DNA of 64,000 nt from Ustilago trichophora (lineage: Eukaryota; Basidiomycota; Ustilaginomycetes; Ustilaginales; Ustilaginaceae), in assembly GCA_900323505.1 (NCBI GenBank), contig OOIN01000013.1, forward strand, positions 124,001 to 188,000. The letters run 5' to 3'. The stretch's first letter is position 1. The number at the start of each line of letters is the position of its first letter. A model generated the notes under the pieces. The model searched no databases. It saw only the letters and a program-made list of their open reading frames with translations, and was not told the DNA's origin. Made by a program: the position numbers and the translations under genes. Shown here piece by piece: positions 1 to 11,042 of the stretch.

Positions 1-1278
1 TATCGTCCTTCTTCGCTGTCCGTCGGATCGAGCATGTCGGCGCAGCACGCGTACCACTCGGGCACCAGCCAGGTCCAGCAATGGGCTATCGTATTCCTCG
101 TCTATTTCGGCCCCGCTAACGTCCCCACCAGGATTTGTGTATGGTCCTTCTGGATCGTCTGCAGCGCCACCATTAGGACGGGGGTTGGGTACGACGCCTA
201 TCCCCTTCCTTTCCAGCGCACATTCGCAGTACGTCTCGTATCTGCCTCCCGCGCTTTCGCACGATTCGCACTTCTATCCACTCAATCCCTTCGAGATCAA
301 ACACCGACGACGGACCACCAAGACGCAGTTCCGGGTGCTCGAATCGACGTTCCGTGAGATCCCAAACCCAATGCCACCTCAGGAAGCAATCAGTGACAGC
401 TCGACATGCCCGTGCGAGCGGTGCAGATCTGGTTCCAGAATCGCAGAGCCAAAGCCAAGGCCATGGAAAAAAGAGGCAGACCAGCGAGGGAAACACCAGT
501 ACAGATACTTCGCAGGATCGTCAGAGGCCGGCACAAGACGGCGTCGCCAACCATCATTTGTATTCGGATGCGGGCGAACGTAGAGGTCAACAGCCACCCG
601 AACTTCCTATGTATGACGATGCCAACCGTGACAATCATTTGGTGGTGTGGCGGTCACTATGATGATGGAGCAAAGTCGTCGTCATCGACGATGAGCAGGT
701 CGATGGATCTCCCCCCTTCGTATCCAATCGGATCAGATGAGGCAGGATAGCTATGGCTTGCCTCGACGAGCGTCACCCTCCCTTCGATCAATGCTGAGGC
801 TGGCCCATCACGAGATACAAGAAGAGGTTAGCATCTTCACCCATCCCCGTCGTACCCGGCATTCTCGGCAATTCGACCCTGGGATTCGTATTCACCTCGA
901 TGCACGGCGAGAGTCAAGAACACTCTGATGAGCACAACGGCATGCGCGGTAGCGGTGCCATTGGACACGGCCCATCTGGATCTAGTCTCTCACTAACCCA
1001 TCTCCAAAAGGCATCAGTCGACCCAAGTCAATCCAACAACAGCACTCTCAACGCAATCATGCCTTCCGCATCCGATAGACTCAACCGTCCATCACCATAT
1101 CCAACACGAGAACAGCACCACCACCCCTACCACCCACTTCCTCCCCTCGACAATTCGGCCACGATCCATCCCGCCTGTGGCCCACACCTCAACAATAAGC
1201 TACAGTCACTCAAACCCCAACCACACACACTCTTTTGGTTTTCCACCGTATCGTATCACATCCATTCGTCGGTCGTGA
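1..1278 (+). CDS. homeodomain transcription factor (5' partial, frame-shifted)
   Basis: Nuclear DNA-binding protein. The homeodomain runs from about 299 to 465: helix 1 reads RRRTTKTQFRVLESTFRE and helix 3 reads VQIWFQNRRAKAKAMEKR, with the invariant W, F, N and R of the recognition helix. The residues between them (LRKQ, then SDS) lie in different frames, so at least two or three single bases are missing between 360 and 405. Downstream, hydrophilic Ser/Gln/His-rich sequence (for example TSEGNTSTDTSQDRQ, then HHHPYHP) continues in shifting frames to a TGA at 1276-1278, 90 bp before the convergent CASP-like gene ends. The 5' end is open at the window edge; ATG 34 is a possible but unproven start. 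The homeodomain call is firm, but exon structure and exact ends are not. Confidence 0.72.
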
Positions 1279-1368
1279 TCAAGAAATCACAGTTGTACAC
1301 TAGTCATGGACGATGAATGACCCAGCATCGAAATCAAGCATGTTGTACATTTCAGTTTTCAGACAGCG

Positions 1369-3593
1369 CTACTGTGGCACTGAGCATGTCTGTGAAGAAG
1401 AAGTGTGCGAGACCTCAAAGAGCATGCCAAAGATGAGAAATGGAGGAATATGGCGTATGCCATGAAAAAGAGGCGCATACGGCGATGGCTGAGCACAAGC
1501 CGGGTGAGGATATGGAGGCTCTTTCGAGCGGATTCAACTGTGCCATGGCTCTGGACTGTTCTCGGCCGCGGAATGCTTCGAAAGGATTCATTGACTCCTC
1601 GTATTTGGCGCGATACTTGTCATCGCCCATTCGAGGCGGTGGGTAGGCTCCCGACGCGTCGGTGCGTCCCGTTGCGCCAACCCCAATTTGGATGACCGAA
1701 TCGCCCCCGGCTCCGGCACCGGATCTACGTCCTCCAGCAGGACCGTAGCTCTGCAAATAGCGCACCTTTTCGTATAACCCGAGATTGTCGGCTTGAAGAG
1801 TCTTGATCTCGGTTCTGAGCTCGCTGATGGTCTCGAATTGCTTGCGCAGCTCTTCTTCGAGCTCGGCGTTGCGACTACGGAAGCGGTCTCGCTGGGATGT
1901 GACGATGGGTAGAATGCTGCTGTCCCCGCCAAGTGCGGCTGAGGTGGAGGGTCTCGGGGAGGCTGAGGCAGGAACGGACCTGGCGGGATGCGTTCCATTG
2001 ACTCCTTCTTTGCTAGACGGAGCGTTGCGCGCCTTTGCACCCTGGTTGCTTGGCGACTTGGGCTTCGAGCGATTCCATCTCTTTGAGGCATCTTCGGCAC
2101 TCATAGCAGCAGGTCCTTTTGCTGCGACGGAAGGACGGCCGCCATCGCGACCGATGGACGCCAGATCGGTCTCAAGCCTCTCGTTGAGTGTTTAACATGC
2201 GCATGCTCTTGTTGGAGAGATGTGAGGTCGGCCGTAGCTTTGGTCAGCGAGGTCGAAAGCTCGTCGTTCGAGACGCGGAGGGTAGCAAGCTGATCTTCGA
2301 GCCGTTTGTTCTTCTCCAAAAGCAACGCTTCCAGGCTCTTTCCATCTGCGGATTTTTTACCGGATCCCTGCTGGCCGTCTCGATTGGCCGTCGTTGACGC
2401 TGTCAACTCGGTATCCTCATCATCCTCGGCGTTAAAGTGGACAGCCTTGACGATCTCGAGCTCGCGCTTGATGTCGGCATAGTCGCTTCGCTGTTGAAGT
2501 TGATACGGAGCGACTCGATCTCTGCATCCTTCTCGGCTTGCAACTTGAGTTTGTCGTCTCGTGTCGCAGCGACCTGCTTGGTCAGATCGGCGGACTGCTG
2601 ACGTTGTGTCTCGAGCAGCGACTGCACCTGGACGAGCTTGCGATCCTTTTCTTGAGTCTCTGCTTCGAGCTTTTGGAGTTTGTCGCTCTCTTGGCGACCG
2701 CTCTTGACGCTCTCGATCTCGGCACGCAGCTGCTCGTTGCGCCTCTCGACACTCTCGACTCGGGCGTGTGCGCGTTCGAGATCACGGGAGAGCAGTTCGA
2801 CTTCGGCAAAGTTGCCCTTGGCGTCTCGATCCTCGTCATCGTGGCCTTTCTCGAGTAGCTTGGCTGTGGCTGTCTCGTCTCTTGACTTGAGGTGCTTGAG
2901 CTGTTCTTGGGCCAGATTGAGCGATTTTGTAAGGTCGGCTTCCCTCTCCTTGAGGTTGCGTATCCTCTCGTCCCACTTGGCCGACAGCTCCAACTCGAGC
3001 GCAGAAGTGCGTTGCTGCAGTTTGGCCTCAAAGTCTTGCTCGAGCGAGCGCATGCGCTCTTGCAAGTGTGCATTCTCAGCCTCGCGCGCTTTGTTGGCGT
3101 CGGCCTCGGCCGTGTGATGCTGCAAATCTCTCTTGAGCTTTGCATTTTCTTCTCGCAAGCTTTCGAGATCATTGAGGGATGCCGCCTGTTCCAGTGTGAC
3201 CTCAAGAAAGGGATATGGATCAGGCGCCGCTGTCAATGCCGAGTGGACGTTGAGAAAGGCATTCTCAGCGGCTTTGGAACGCTTGGTGAGGGTATCGATC
3301 TCGGTCTGATACGCTTTGAGCAAAGGTTTGAAGCTTTCAAGCTTGTTGGAATCGGGCTGCTTCTTGAATTCTCTGGTTTGATCAGCAAGCTTCTTGCGGT
3401 TGGCGACAGCTGCCTTTTGCGCTTCGAGTAGTTCAGGAGCGGTGCCGTTGAGCTGTCGTTGGAGATCGGAGAGGTTGATGTCCCTCCAGATGGAGAGAGC
3501 TGCGGAGAAGTCGATGGGTGGTCGACTTGGACCTGACCCATCGATGCTGTACGGCGCTGCTGCCGCTGGCTGCGACGACGACGCGGCGGCCAT
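1369..3593 (-). CDS. CASP/Coy1-like Golgi coiled-coil membrane protein
   Basis: Homologue of CASP (CUX1 splice form) and yeast Coy1, a tail-anchored Golgi protein involved in intra-Golgi traffic. The N-terminus (IDFSAALSIWRDINLSDLQR, then EAQKAAVANRKKLADQTREF) matches the conserved start of this family. Long heptad coiled coils follow (residues about 120-390), then a Ser/Pro linker. The conserved CASP C-terminal block ends in KYEESMNPFEAFRGREQSRA and NPLERA, then a membrane anchor reading HRRMRLFFMAYAIFLH and LIFGMLFEV. The protein is split over three frames (breaks near 2405, 2100, 1510 and 1440), each compatible with one missing base. The frame carrying the anchor ends at TAG 1369-1371. The start at 3593 is the first ATG before the conserved block. 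Confidence 0.85.
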
Positions 3594-4348
3594 AGCTGTG
3601 GTTGTGCCGTCACAGTACAGTGCAAGTTCGGTGCAGTTCGGTGCAGTAGCGTGTAGCAGAGTACCATCGAGGTCAAACGTCGAGGACCCTTGTTTGAGAG
3701 TGTCGGTTCGTATTCTGAAATTCGCACGGACGCTGAAGGGCTTATATTTTCTTCAAGATGTTAGATGTCTCAAGCAACAAATAGCGCCTAAATCGCTTTG
3801 ATTGGTTGGGTCGTCTGGACTGAACTTGGCTCAACAACAGCTGAAAAGTCGAACTCTGATTCGATGAAATTTTTCTATCGCCGCGTCCGTGCCACGGTGA
3901 CGGTGAATGGTCATCAGAGGAGAAGAAGAAAGAAAATCTCGTTTCAGAGGAGCTGCCGTAGTTGGAGTTGACTCGACAAAAGATGAGAGAGAGGCCATTT
4001 TGACTCGAATCCTTATCTTGGCACAAAGCGCTCATTTCACTTCTTTCCTTCTCTCCTTCTTCTCCTCTAATCCCAAAGTACTGCACCACTTTCAACTTCA
4101 AAGCTACTCCTATTCAAGCTCAACTTCATCGCATCCTCCTCTGAAGGATCCGAACTCTAAGCTCCTCCTGCCTCTACCACCAAGTTCCACCGCCCGAACG
4201 CAAAGGGCTGTATAGCGCATGTTCGTTCAGCAGACCAGGGACGACTACATCAGTGATTCCGTCTACAAATCTTCGCACAACGCTTGAAGATCCCCTCGAA
4301 ACACTCTGTCTTAACGTATTCCTTTCTTTCCAAAAAAAAAACAACACC
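3594..4348. promoter_or_regulatory. divergent promoter region and CPA1 leader
   Basis: This is shared upstream DNA of the divergent CASP-like gene and CPA1. The stretch 4030-4210 is pyrimidine-rich (CTTCTTTCCTTCTCTCCTTC), typical of fungal transcription start regions. It also contains the CPA1 upstream ORF, annotated separately. No other coding signal was seen. Confidence 0.5.
4219..4287 (+). promoter_or_regulatory. arginine attenuator peptide (AAP) upstream ORF of CPA1
   Basis: A 22-codon ORF starts at ATG 4219 and stops at TGA 4285-4287, 61 nt before the CPA1 start codon. Its core reads RDDYISDSVYKSSH. Yeast CPA1 and Neurospora arg-2 leaders carry the equivalent motif (QDYISDHIWKTSS and QDYLSDHLWRA), at the same distance from a short N-terminus and just before a stop codon. 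In those fungi the nascent peptide stalls the terminating ribosome when arginine is high and so shuts off translation of the downstream gene. The Asp of DY(I/L)SD, known to be required there, is present. Position, length and motif all agree, so the same control is inferred here; transcript data would be needed to show that the leader contains it. Confidence 0.88.
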
Positions 4349-5790
4349 ATGCTTGCTCCTCTCCGCAACACCATGCTCCAGCGTGCCACCGCTGCTCCCT
4401 CCATGGGCCACATGCTTCGACGAGGCGCCCTTCGCTCGCTCGCTACCCATGCTCCTGGCCCTATCACCTACACCGAGGCTCCTGCTTCTAAGCCTGCCAC
4501 CCTGCACCTCAAGTCTGGCCACTCGTTCACCGGCCGCTCCTTCGGTGCTCCTCGAAGCGTGTTCGGTGAGACCGTCTTCACCACTTCGATCACCTCGTAT
4601 ACCGAGTCGCTCACCGACCCTTCCTACCAAGGCCAGATCCTCACCTTCACCCAGCCTCTGATGGGCAACTACGGTGTCCCCGACAACGGTTGCGGTCAGT
4701 CTCCCATCGAGCACCCCGCCGACGTCGACGTTGGCGCTTTCCTCGAGTCCAACAAGGTGCAGGCTGCCGGTGTCATCGTCTCGAACCTTGCCGAGCGATT
4801 CTCACACTACCTGGCCAAGGAGTCGCTCGCCACCTGGTGTGCCCGACACAACGTTCCGGTATCTTTGGCGTCGACACTCGTGCCATCACCTCGCTCCTCC
4901 GAGACCAGGGCTCCACCCTGGGTGCCATCCTCGTCGGCGACGGCCACGAGAAGTCTCCTGCCACTGGCGACTACATCGACCCCATGTCCGAGAACCTCAT
5001 CGCCAAGGTCTCGACCAAGGAGCCCTACGTCCTTCACCCCGTCGGCGGTGCCCAGGCTGCCCGCTGCCACGTCGCCTTGATGGACTTTGGCTGCAAGGCC
5101 AACATTCTCCGATCGCTGCTCCGTCGTGGTGCTTCGGTCACCGTCCTCCCCTGGGACTTTGACTTCAACAAGGTCCGTAACGGTTTCGACGGTCTCTTCC
5201 TGTCCAACGGTCCTGGCTCGCCTTACTCGATCGAGCCTGCCCTCGACATGGCTCGCGCCGCCATCTCTGAGTGGGATCGTCCCATCTTTGGTATCTGCAT
5301 GGGTAACCAGGTGATTGGAATCGCTGCTGGTGTCGAGGCCTACCGCATGAAGTTTGGCAACCGTGGCCACAACCAGCCCGTCGTCGCTCTCAAGTCGGCC
5401 GGCAACTTTGTCAAGCGCGGTCGTGTCTACATCACCTCGCAGAACCACGGTTACGCTCTCACCCCTGATGAGAGCAAGTGGCCCGAGGGATGGCAGCCTT
5501 GGTTCGTCAATGCCAACGACTCTTCGGTCGAGGGCATTATCCGCACTCAGCTCAACGAGCAGCGCGCCATGGTTTGGGGTGTTCAGTTCCACCCTGAGCA
5601 CGCCGGCGGTCCCGAGGACACCAATGGCATCTTCGAGGACTTTGTCGAGGAGGTGGTGCGCATCAAGGGCCAGCAGGGCAGGTCGCACGCCGGCAAGGGT
5701 CTTCCTGAGGACATTGCCGTCAAGCAGGGTGCCCCCGCTTTCCCCGTCAACGACTTTGGCGTTGTCGGTCAGAGCCCCGCACACCTTTGA
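4349..5790 (+). CDS. CPA1: carbamoyl-phosphate synthase, arginine-specific small (glutaminase) chain
   Basis: Glutamine amidotransferase subunit that supplies ammonia to the large chain to make carbamoyl phosphate for arginine. Residues 1-40 (Arg/Ser/Ala-rich, no acidic residues) look like a mitochondrial presequence. The N-terminal small-chain domain (FGETVFTTSITSYTESLTDP) is followed by a class I glutaminase domain: FLSNGPGSP, the nucleophile Cys in FGICMGNQ, and the His/Glu pair in VQFHPEH. The ATG at 4349 follows a run of A and CAACACC, a good context. The frame breaks once near 4855-4858, between ARHNVP and GIFGVDTRAITS; one extra C there restores a full-length protein of about 480 aa. 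As the gene is needed for arginine synthesis and everything else is intact, a base-calling error is more likely than a null allele. Convergent with the DUF1749 gene, about 120 bp apart. Confidence 0.95.
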
Positions 5791-5912
5791 GTGATCCCTT
5801 TTCCTCTCTAAAGTTTCACTGTCTACATGTAGTTAAGAGCTCTCTTCTGGGCTCGCAGTTTTTTTCGAATCGTCTAATGCTTTTATAATTTCATTGCTTT
5901 CTTGTGCGTGCG

Positions 5913-7076
5913 TCATGTGAGTTTCGCGAGGAAATCATCGACAGTTTGTATCAAGTGATCTGTAGCGACTTGACCCGCCGCTTGGTGGTTGGCTTGCTTG
6001 AGCACGGTCGCTTGGAATCCACCCGTGCCGTTGAGAAGCTCAGTCCAGCGCTGGAGAAGGATGTTGGCGACACCATCGGGTACGTACTCACTGAGGAGAA
6101 GGAATAGAAGATGAAAAGGGAGACAAGGGCAATGTCAGACATGTGATAGAAGGTCAAGAAGAGTCTCAAAGGGTAAACACTCACTCTTTCTCGCCGATGA
6201 GTGCCAAGATACGCGGAGTGATGGTCGAGTTGGGACCGACTCCTGCTTGGAGGTTCTTAATCGCCCTACCAATTGTTCGTGAGCCTGGATCAGTGGCTGT
6301 GATAAGCGCATCCTCGAGATCAGAGCTGAAAAAGTCATCATGTCCGCCCTTGGCTCTGAGTGACCAAGAGCGGTAAGCCGTCATGGCTGGAGACAGAACA
6401 GCAGATGCATTGCCTGAGCTCGTGCTGCCTGTTGCTACAGAGTCGGCAGGCTGCGGAGGATCCGAGGGATCTGTCGGCATTGAGATGGACGCGGCATCCT
6501 TCCTAGGCAGAAGAGCAGCGCCTTGACCTGTTCGTACGAGCTGTGTAGCCTCTTGGAGCTCACGATCCATCTCCTCACGAACCGCATCCGAATCGGCCAG
6601 TTTCCTTTCCAGCTCGAAGAACTCCCGATCTGATACGGGCGCCTGCAAGATAGCACCATCGATTCTGGTAGAGGGGTCAGCAGCGCGCGTGGATGACAAG
6701 AGATACGCAATCAAGTCTTGACAACCAGTCGAGTGTCCCATGAGCACCACCTTGCCCTTTTGCTTGGCTGGTAAGCTACGAAGATGCGAAACGCAGGATG
6801 CAATTTCCTGTGCATCTCCTTCAAGTGTACACTGTCCATATCCACCCAAGTTGCACGTCAGCTGCGGTTGAACGAGGGAAAAGCCATGGTTGCGGATCGA
6901 GTCGGCGAGTCGAGGCAAGTAGGGGATGGTTCCGATTGTGTCGGTGAGCCCTGGAGCAAAGACGAGCGAGTGTGGTAGATCCGCATCGGTGTCAAAGTAT
7001 GGCAACGCTACAGGCTTCTTTTGGAAGAGCTGTAGCGTGCCTTTGAGCGGCGTTGGAAATGAAGCTGTCGAGGCAT
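5913..7076 (-). CDS. DUF1749 (UPF0613) alpha/beta hydrolase
   Basis: Fungal alpha/beta hydrolase of unknown substrate. Exon 1 (6185 up to the start) holds the N-terminal strand region (LPHSLVFAPGLTDTIGTIPY) and the nucleophile elbow GHSTGCQD. A 94-nt intron (6091-6184, GTGAGT...CAG) is followed by exon 2 (5913-6090) with GEKDEYVPDG, the acid region, and a late NHQ that could supply the His. From the LPYF codons at about 7005 the two exons give exactly 333 codons. Similarity-like sequence (FPTPLKGTLQLFQKKPVA) extends further upstream without an ATG in frame. The ATG at 7074-7076 comes into frame if one C is added near 7055, so the span is drawn to there. The 5' end is the uncertain part. Confidence 0.82.
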
Positions 7077-7494
7077 TTAGTGTGAGAGACCCACTTGAGA
7101 GATATATGATACGACGACGACGATGACTTTATGTGGGTCTCAAGCCGTCTGTCTCAAAGCTCAGCCCAGCAACGGCGTTGGCTGGCGTGAAAGGCATCGC
7201 TTGCCTCTCGAGATCTTTAAAAGGCTAAACCTAATTTTTATTATTCTTTTCTTTTCCTATTTTTTGTTTTTACAAAAAAAAAGTGGGACTGGTACTGTAC
7301 AGCGCATTCACGCAACGGGGACCACAGAGCAACACTTTGACACGCGCCATGCATGCCTCTACTGTAGAGCTCCACTGCTCCAACACCTTCATAAAGGTGC
7401 ATCAGAGGGAACACAGGCCCTTCGTTCGTCACTTGCACCGCGCTTCCTTCACTGCTTTCCACTCACAACAAGGGTATGGTCCGTATTGGCCAAC
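7077..7494. promoter_or_regulatory. divergent promoter between DUF1749 and coiled-coil genes
   Basis: 418 bp between two divergent starts. It holds an A/T-rich stretch at 7228-7282 and a perfect GTACTGTAC palindrome at 7292-7300. No coding signal seen. Confidence 0.4.
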
Positions 7495-10400
7495 ATGACG
7501 GACAATGAGCCACGTCAGCTTTTGCCCGAATCGGAATCCCATCAGAACCTCTCCACCAAGCTGAGTGCCTCTCGCCCTCTTCCGCCAAGGAGTCGCAACA
7601 ACAAATCAGCCACTTCGCATACCGCACAACAGAACAGATCGGCGACCTCCAGTGTGATCGATAGCAATGTCGGCATTGATCCGAAAAAACAACACGAGCT
7701 CCCTCTTTCTCACGATTCGCAGATGACTGCCAAGAGTCAAGGAGAGGACGAGGACGAGGACGAGGAGAAGGATCAGGCAGATCTTGAAGCGAGAGGAACC
7801 GCTTCACCTGTACGCATGTCGGCACAGAGAGCCGTCTCCAGCAGCTCTATTCGGAGCACCCGATCCAATGATATGCCATCGGACATTCCTAAGGAAGAGA
7901 TCGAAAGGGCACTCGAAGGTCTTGGTCGAGACGATCTCGTTGTGGCGCTGGGACGGGCCAAAGTGCAGATGGATGAGATTGAAGCGCAACTCGACCAACA
8001 AGTGCTCGAAAACGAGACTCTGCACGACTCTGCCGCTTCCTTGACTCAGCAACTCGGTCAATCCGAAGCGCAAGTTCACAATCTCCAAACGCTTGTCAAA
8101 CAGAGAGAGGAGAGGATCGATGAGATCATGGCCGAGCAAGAGAGAATGGAAGGCGAAGTCTACTCCACCATGCAAATCATTGAACGTCTCCGAAAGCAGC
8201 TCTCTGAAACGGAAAGAAGTCGCAACGATGCCGAGAAACGCTATCTCGATCAGATGGCCACCATGGACAAGGAACGCCAGTACTACATGGACACCGAGGC
8301 GCTCCTCAAATCTCAAAAAGCCACTCAGGCAGTCGCATACGAAAAGCTCCTCTCGGGTCACAATGAGCTGCTGCGTGAGCATGAACGTCTCACCAATCGC
8401 CTGGCGTCCATCAAAGCTAGTGGAAGCATGCCAGACGTTGAGTCTCCCTTTGAGACAGCACGCGATCTCACCACCGATCAAGGCAGCGTCTCCCAAGACT
8501 CGCATGCCAGCGCATTAGCCGATGATGATGACCAAAAAGCAGATTCGAGCGCCGCTGATGATGCAATCCACTCGCGTCAAGCACGTAAAGGTGCAGCCAA
8601 AGCTTCTACTTTCGCCCAAGAAAGGGACATGGCTGCATTGATAGAAGAGCTCTCTACTCTTCAAAAGTCGCACTATTCACTTTCAGAGACCATGGTCACC
8701 CTGCAGACCGAGCTCAAGGATGTACGAGCCGAGAACGTCGCTCTTCGCGACCAGAACGAGACGTTCATGGATATCCTCCAGGAGAAGACGTTCAGCGGCG
8801 CCTTGCTCAACGAAAGTGCCATGCTTCGTGGCATTCGAAGAGCTTCCCTTGGTCGTCTTCATGCGCAGAACGGCCTCGAGGATCCTTACGATGACGAGTA
8901 CAGCACTGAGGCAGATTCGCTCGATATTGATGATGAGGACGAGGACGACGAGGGCGATAGGACTGGCGGCACATCCATCTCTTCGGGTACCATCCCTGAA
9001 GAAGATGAGGATGACGTCGACGATGTGCCTGATACACCCAAAGCTCCACCAAAGCAAGTCAAAGGCTCTCGACGAAGGCGCAGCAGCTCCAACGCTCATC
9101 TGCACGCAACCACCGATCTCGCCTCCGAACTCCAAGACACATCCAACAACTCACTTGCCAGTCCAGCCGACAGGATCGGCCGTGAGAATCGTTCCAGCCA
9201 GCGCATCGGAGTCGTTTCAGACAGCGTCGACGAGTTGCAGACCGAGGTTCGCGAGCTTCGTGAAGCCAATCAAGCTCTAACCCTGTACATCTCCAAGATT
9301 ATCGACCGCATTATTGCGCGCGAAGGCTACGAAAACATCCTCGCCGTCGAAAGCCGTGGCACCATCCGAGGTCCGCGTCACAAAGCTTCTCGAGCCAGAC
9401 TTGGTCAAAGTCCAAACCACAATAAGGCCAACAGCGAGGACAAGGCTGGTTCGCGCAACGTCTCGAACACCAGCAACAAGTCGAACGCCAGTGGTTCCAG
9501 TCAGGGCGGCGGTCTCTTTGGCTTCGGTGCAACGCCCGGCGAAACCCGTCCTTCCGCTCCCCCAAGAGCAAACGAACCTCGTCGATCGATTGGCGAAATT
9601 TGCCTTTCCTCGGCGGCGGCGGCAGCAGCAGCGCCGGCAATGCTCCTGAGCCCAGTTCCAGCTTGCGGCCGCTAACCTTGCAGTCCGACAGCCTGCGCAT
9701 TCCTCCTCGCGAAGGAACCGCCCGCAAGCTGCGGACCAGTGAGGAAATCGAGGATGAGCACGATGTAGCTGAACGCGAGCGTATCCGCCAAGAGCTCCTC
9801 ATGCGGGGAATCAAGCCTCCCAAGCATCAGCTCGTACAGAGTCCCACTAGCCCACGCAAGCAGCGACCCCAAAGCATCTCGACTGCTCCAGGAGCTGGCG
9901 GCTTTGCTGCCTTCTTCTCCCGCGTTGTCGGTGGTGCGAGTTCCAACACCGTCATGAGTCCCGGCAGATCCGACTCGCAGTCCCAGGCGTCCACTACACC
10001 CGGCAGGTCAACAGATACTGTCTTCGACCGTCCCAGCTCCTCTACACCTGCCATGGACAGCGGTAAGCGCGACGAAGAGAGGACGCGAGCACTCCAACTT
10101 TCGGCTGGTGGCGGTAACAGCCTGACCAAGCTCAGTGGCGGCCAAGGCATCGCATCCAGAGCTCGCCAACTGCGGGCTGAGCGACACCAGCAGACGCTCG
10201 ACCTTGCCGCTGACAGTAACCCCGGCTATCCTTTCCCTTCGTCCTCACAAAGCAGCAGCACCAACAGCCGCGCCACCAGCGGGTCCAACAGCCTCGCCGA
10301 CAGCTCCTTCTTGGAGAATTCGATTGCTGGAGATGAAAGCTACTCGCTCCCCGCACCCACCGGCGCCACTCAACTGCAGGGTGAATCGGATGGGTTCGAC

Positions 10401-10750
10401 TCTCCTTTAGCCGGATATGGCGGCACACTGCCACCACTTCCCCATGAAACCACAGGCGACGAAGACCCACAAGCATTCCGATCGCCCACACTGGCGCAGA
10501 ACAAATCTGGGTCGCAGAACAACAGCCAAGACCAAGGCTGGAAGCGCGCCTTTCGCCGCATCAGCTTGCTCAGCACCACTTCCTCAGGAAGCCCGACCCA
10601 GGAGGTCGGCGAACATAGTGCAGCTGCTAGTCCTGTCGATGCACCTCGTAGCAGCCCTCTAGCTGCACCAGTGTCGCTCTCGTCGACTGAGATGGATGCC
10701 GACAATGATGCGGGTTGGGTACGCTGCTCATTTACGGTGTCATCAACTAG
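7495..10750 (+). CDS. large Ser-rich coiled-coil protein, function unknown
   Basis: About 1,085 aa. A Ser/Asn/Asp-rich head is followed by coiled coil (residues about 140-320: EIEAQLDQQVLENETLHDSA and onward) and a second coil near 380-440. An acidic stretch (DIDDEDEDDEGD) and a highly ordered block, LTLYISKIIDRIIAREGY, at about residue 590 come next. The tail is disordered, with GWKRAFRRISLL near its end. The LTLYISKII block looks like the signature of a conserved fungal coiled-coil family with no known role; no function is assigned. The first half is one clean frame from ATG 7495. A missing T near 9595 switches frame. A missing G near 10718 would end the protein at TAG 10748-10750 (reading GTLLIYGVIN); without it the frame runs to 11012 through sequence of different composition. 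Confidence 0.75.
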
Positions 10751-11042
10751 TCACATTTCACAAATCTCCACATATCCTCTCTCATTGATACCCTTGAATG
10801 AATTACACACTCTCCACGCACAACCACGCCTTCTCAACCAAGATGAACTACACTCAGCAGCATTCCTGTTAACACAGATACGCGGAAAAAAAACTGTCAA
10901 AGCCCCGAGGGATGAATTGATGCCAAGCGATACATCTATATGGTTTGTCAGTGACTTCCGCCGCCAAACAGCACTCCACCATCACCAGAAGAGCTGCGCT
11001 GCATATACATGAGGTACTTCCAGACCGCGGTCACTGCAGCAG

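Noticed and set aside
4807..5784. 325-codon minus-strand open frame inside CPA1
   Set aside because: Antisense shadow of the glutaminase domain in GC-rich DNA; no motif of its own.
4349..5790. CPA1 as a genuine pseudogene
   Set aside because: Only one base is missing, in a CCC run; the rest, including active-site residues and the leader peptide, is intact, which fits sequencing error better.
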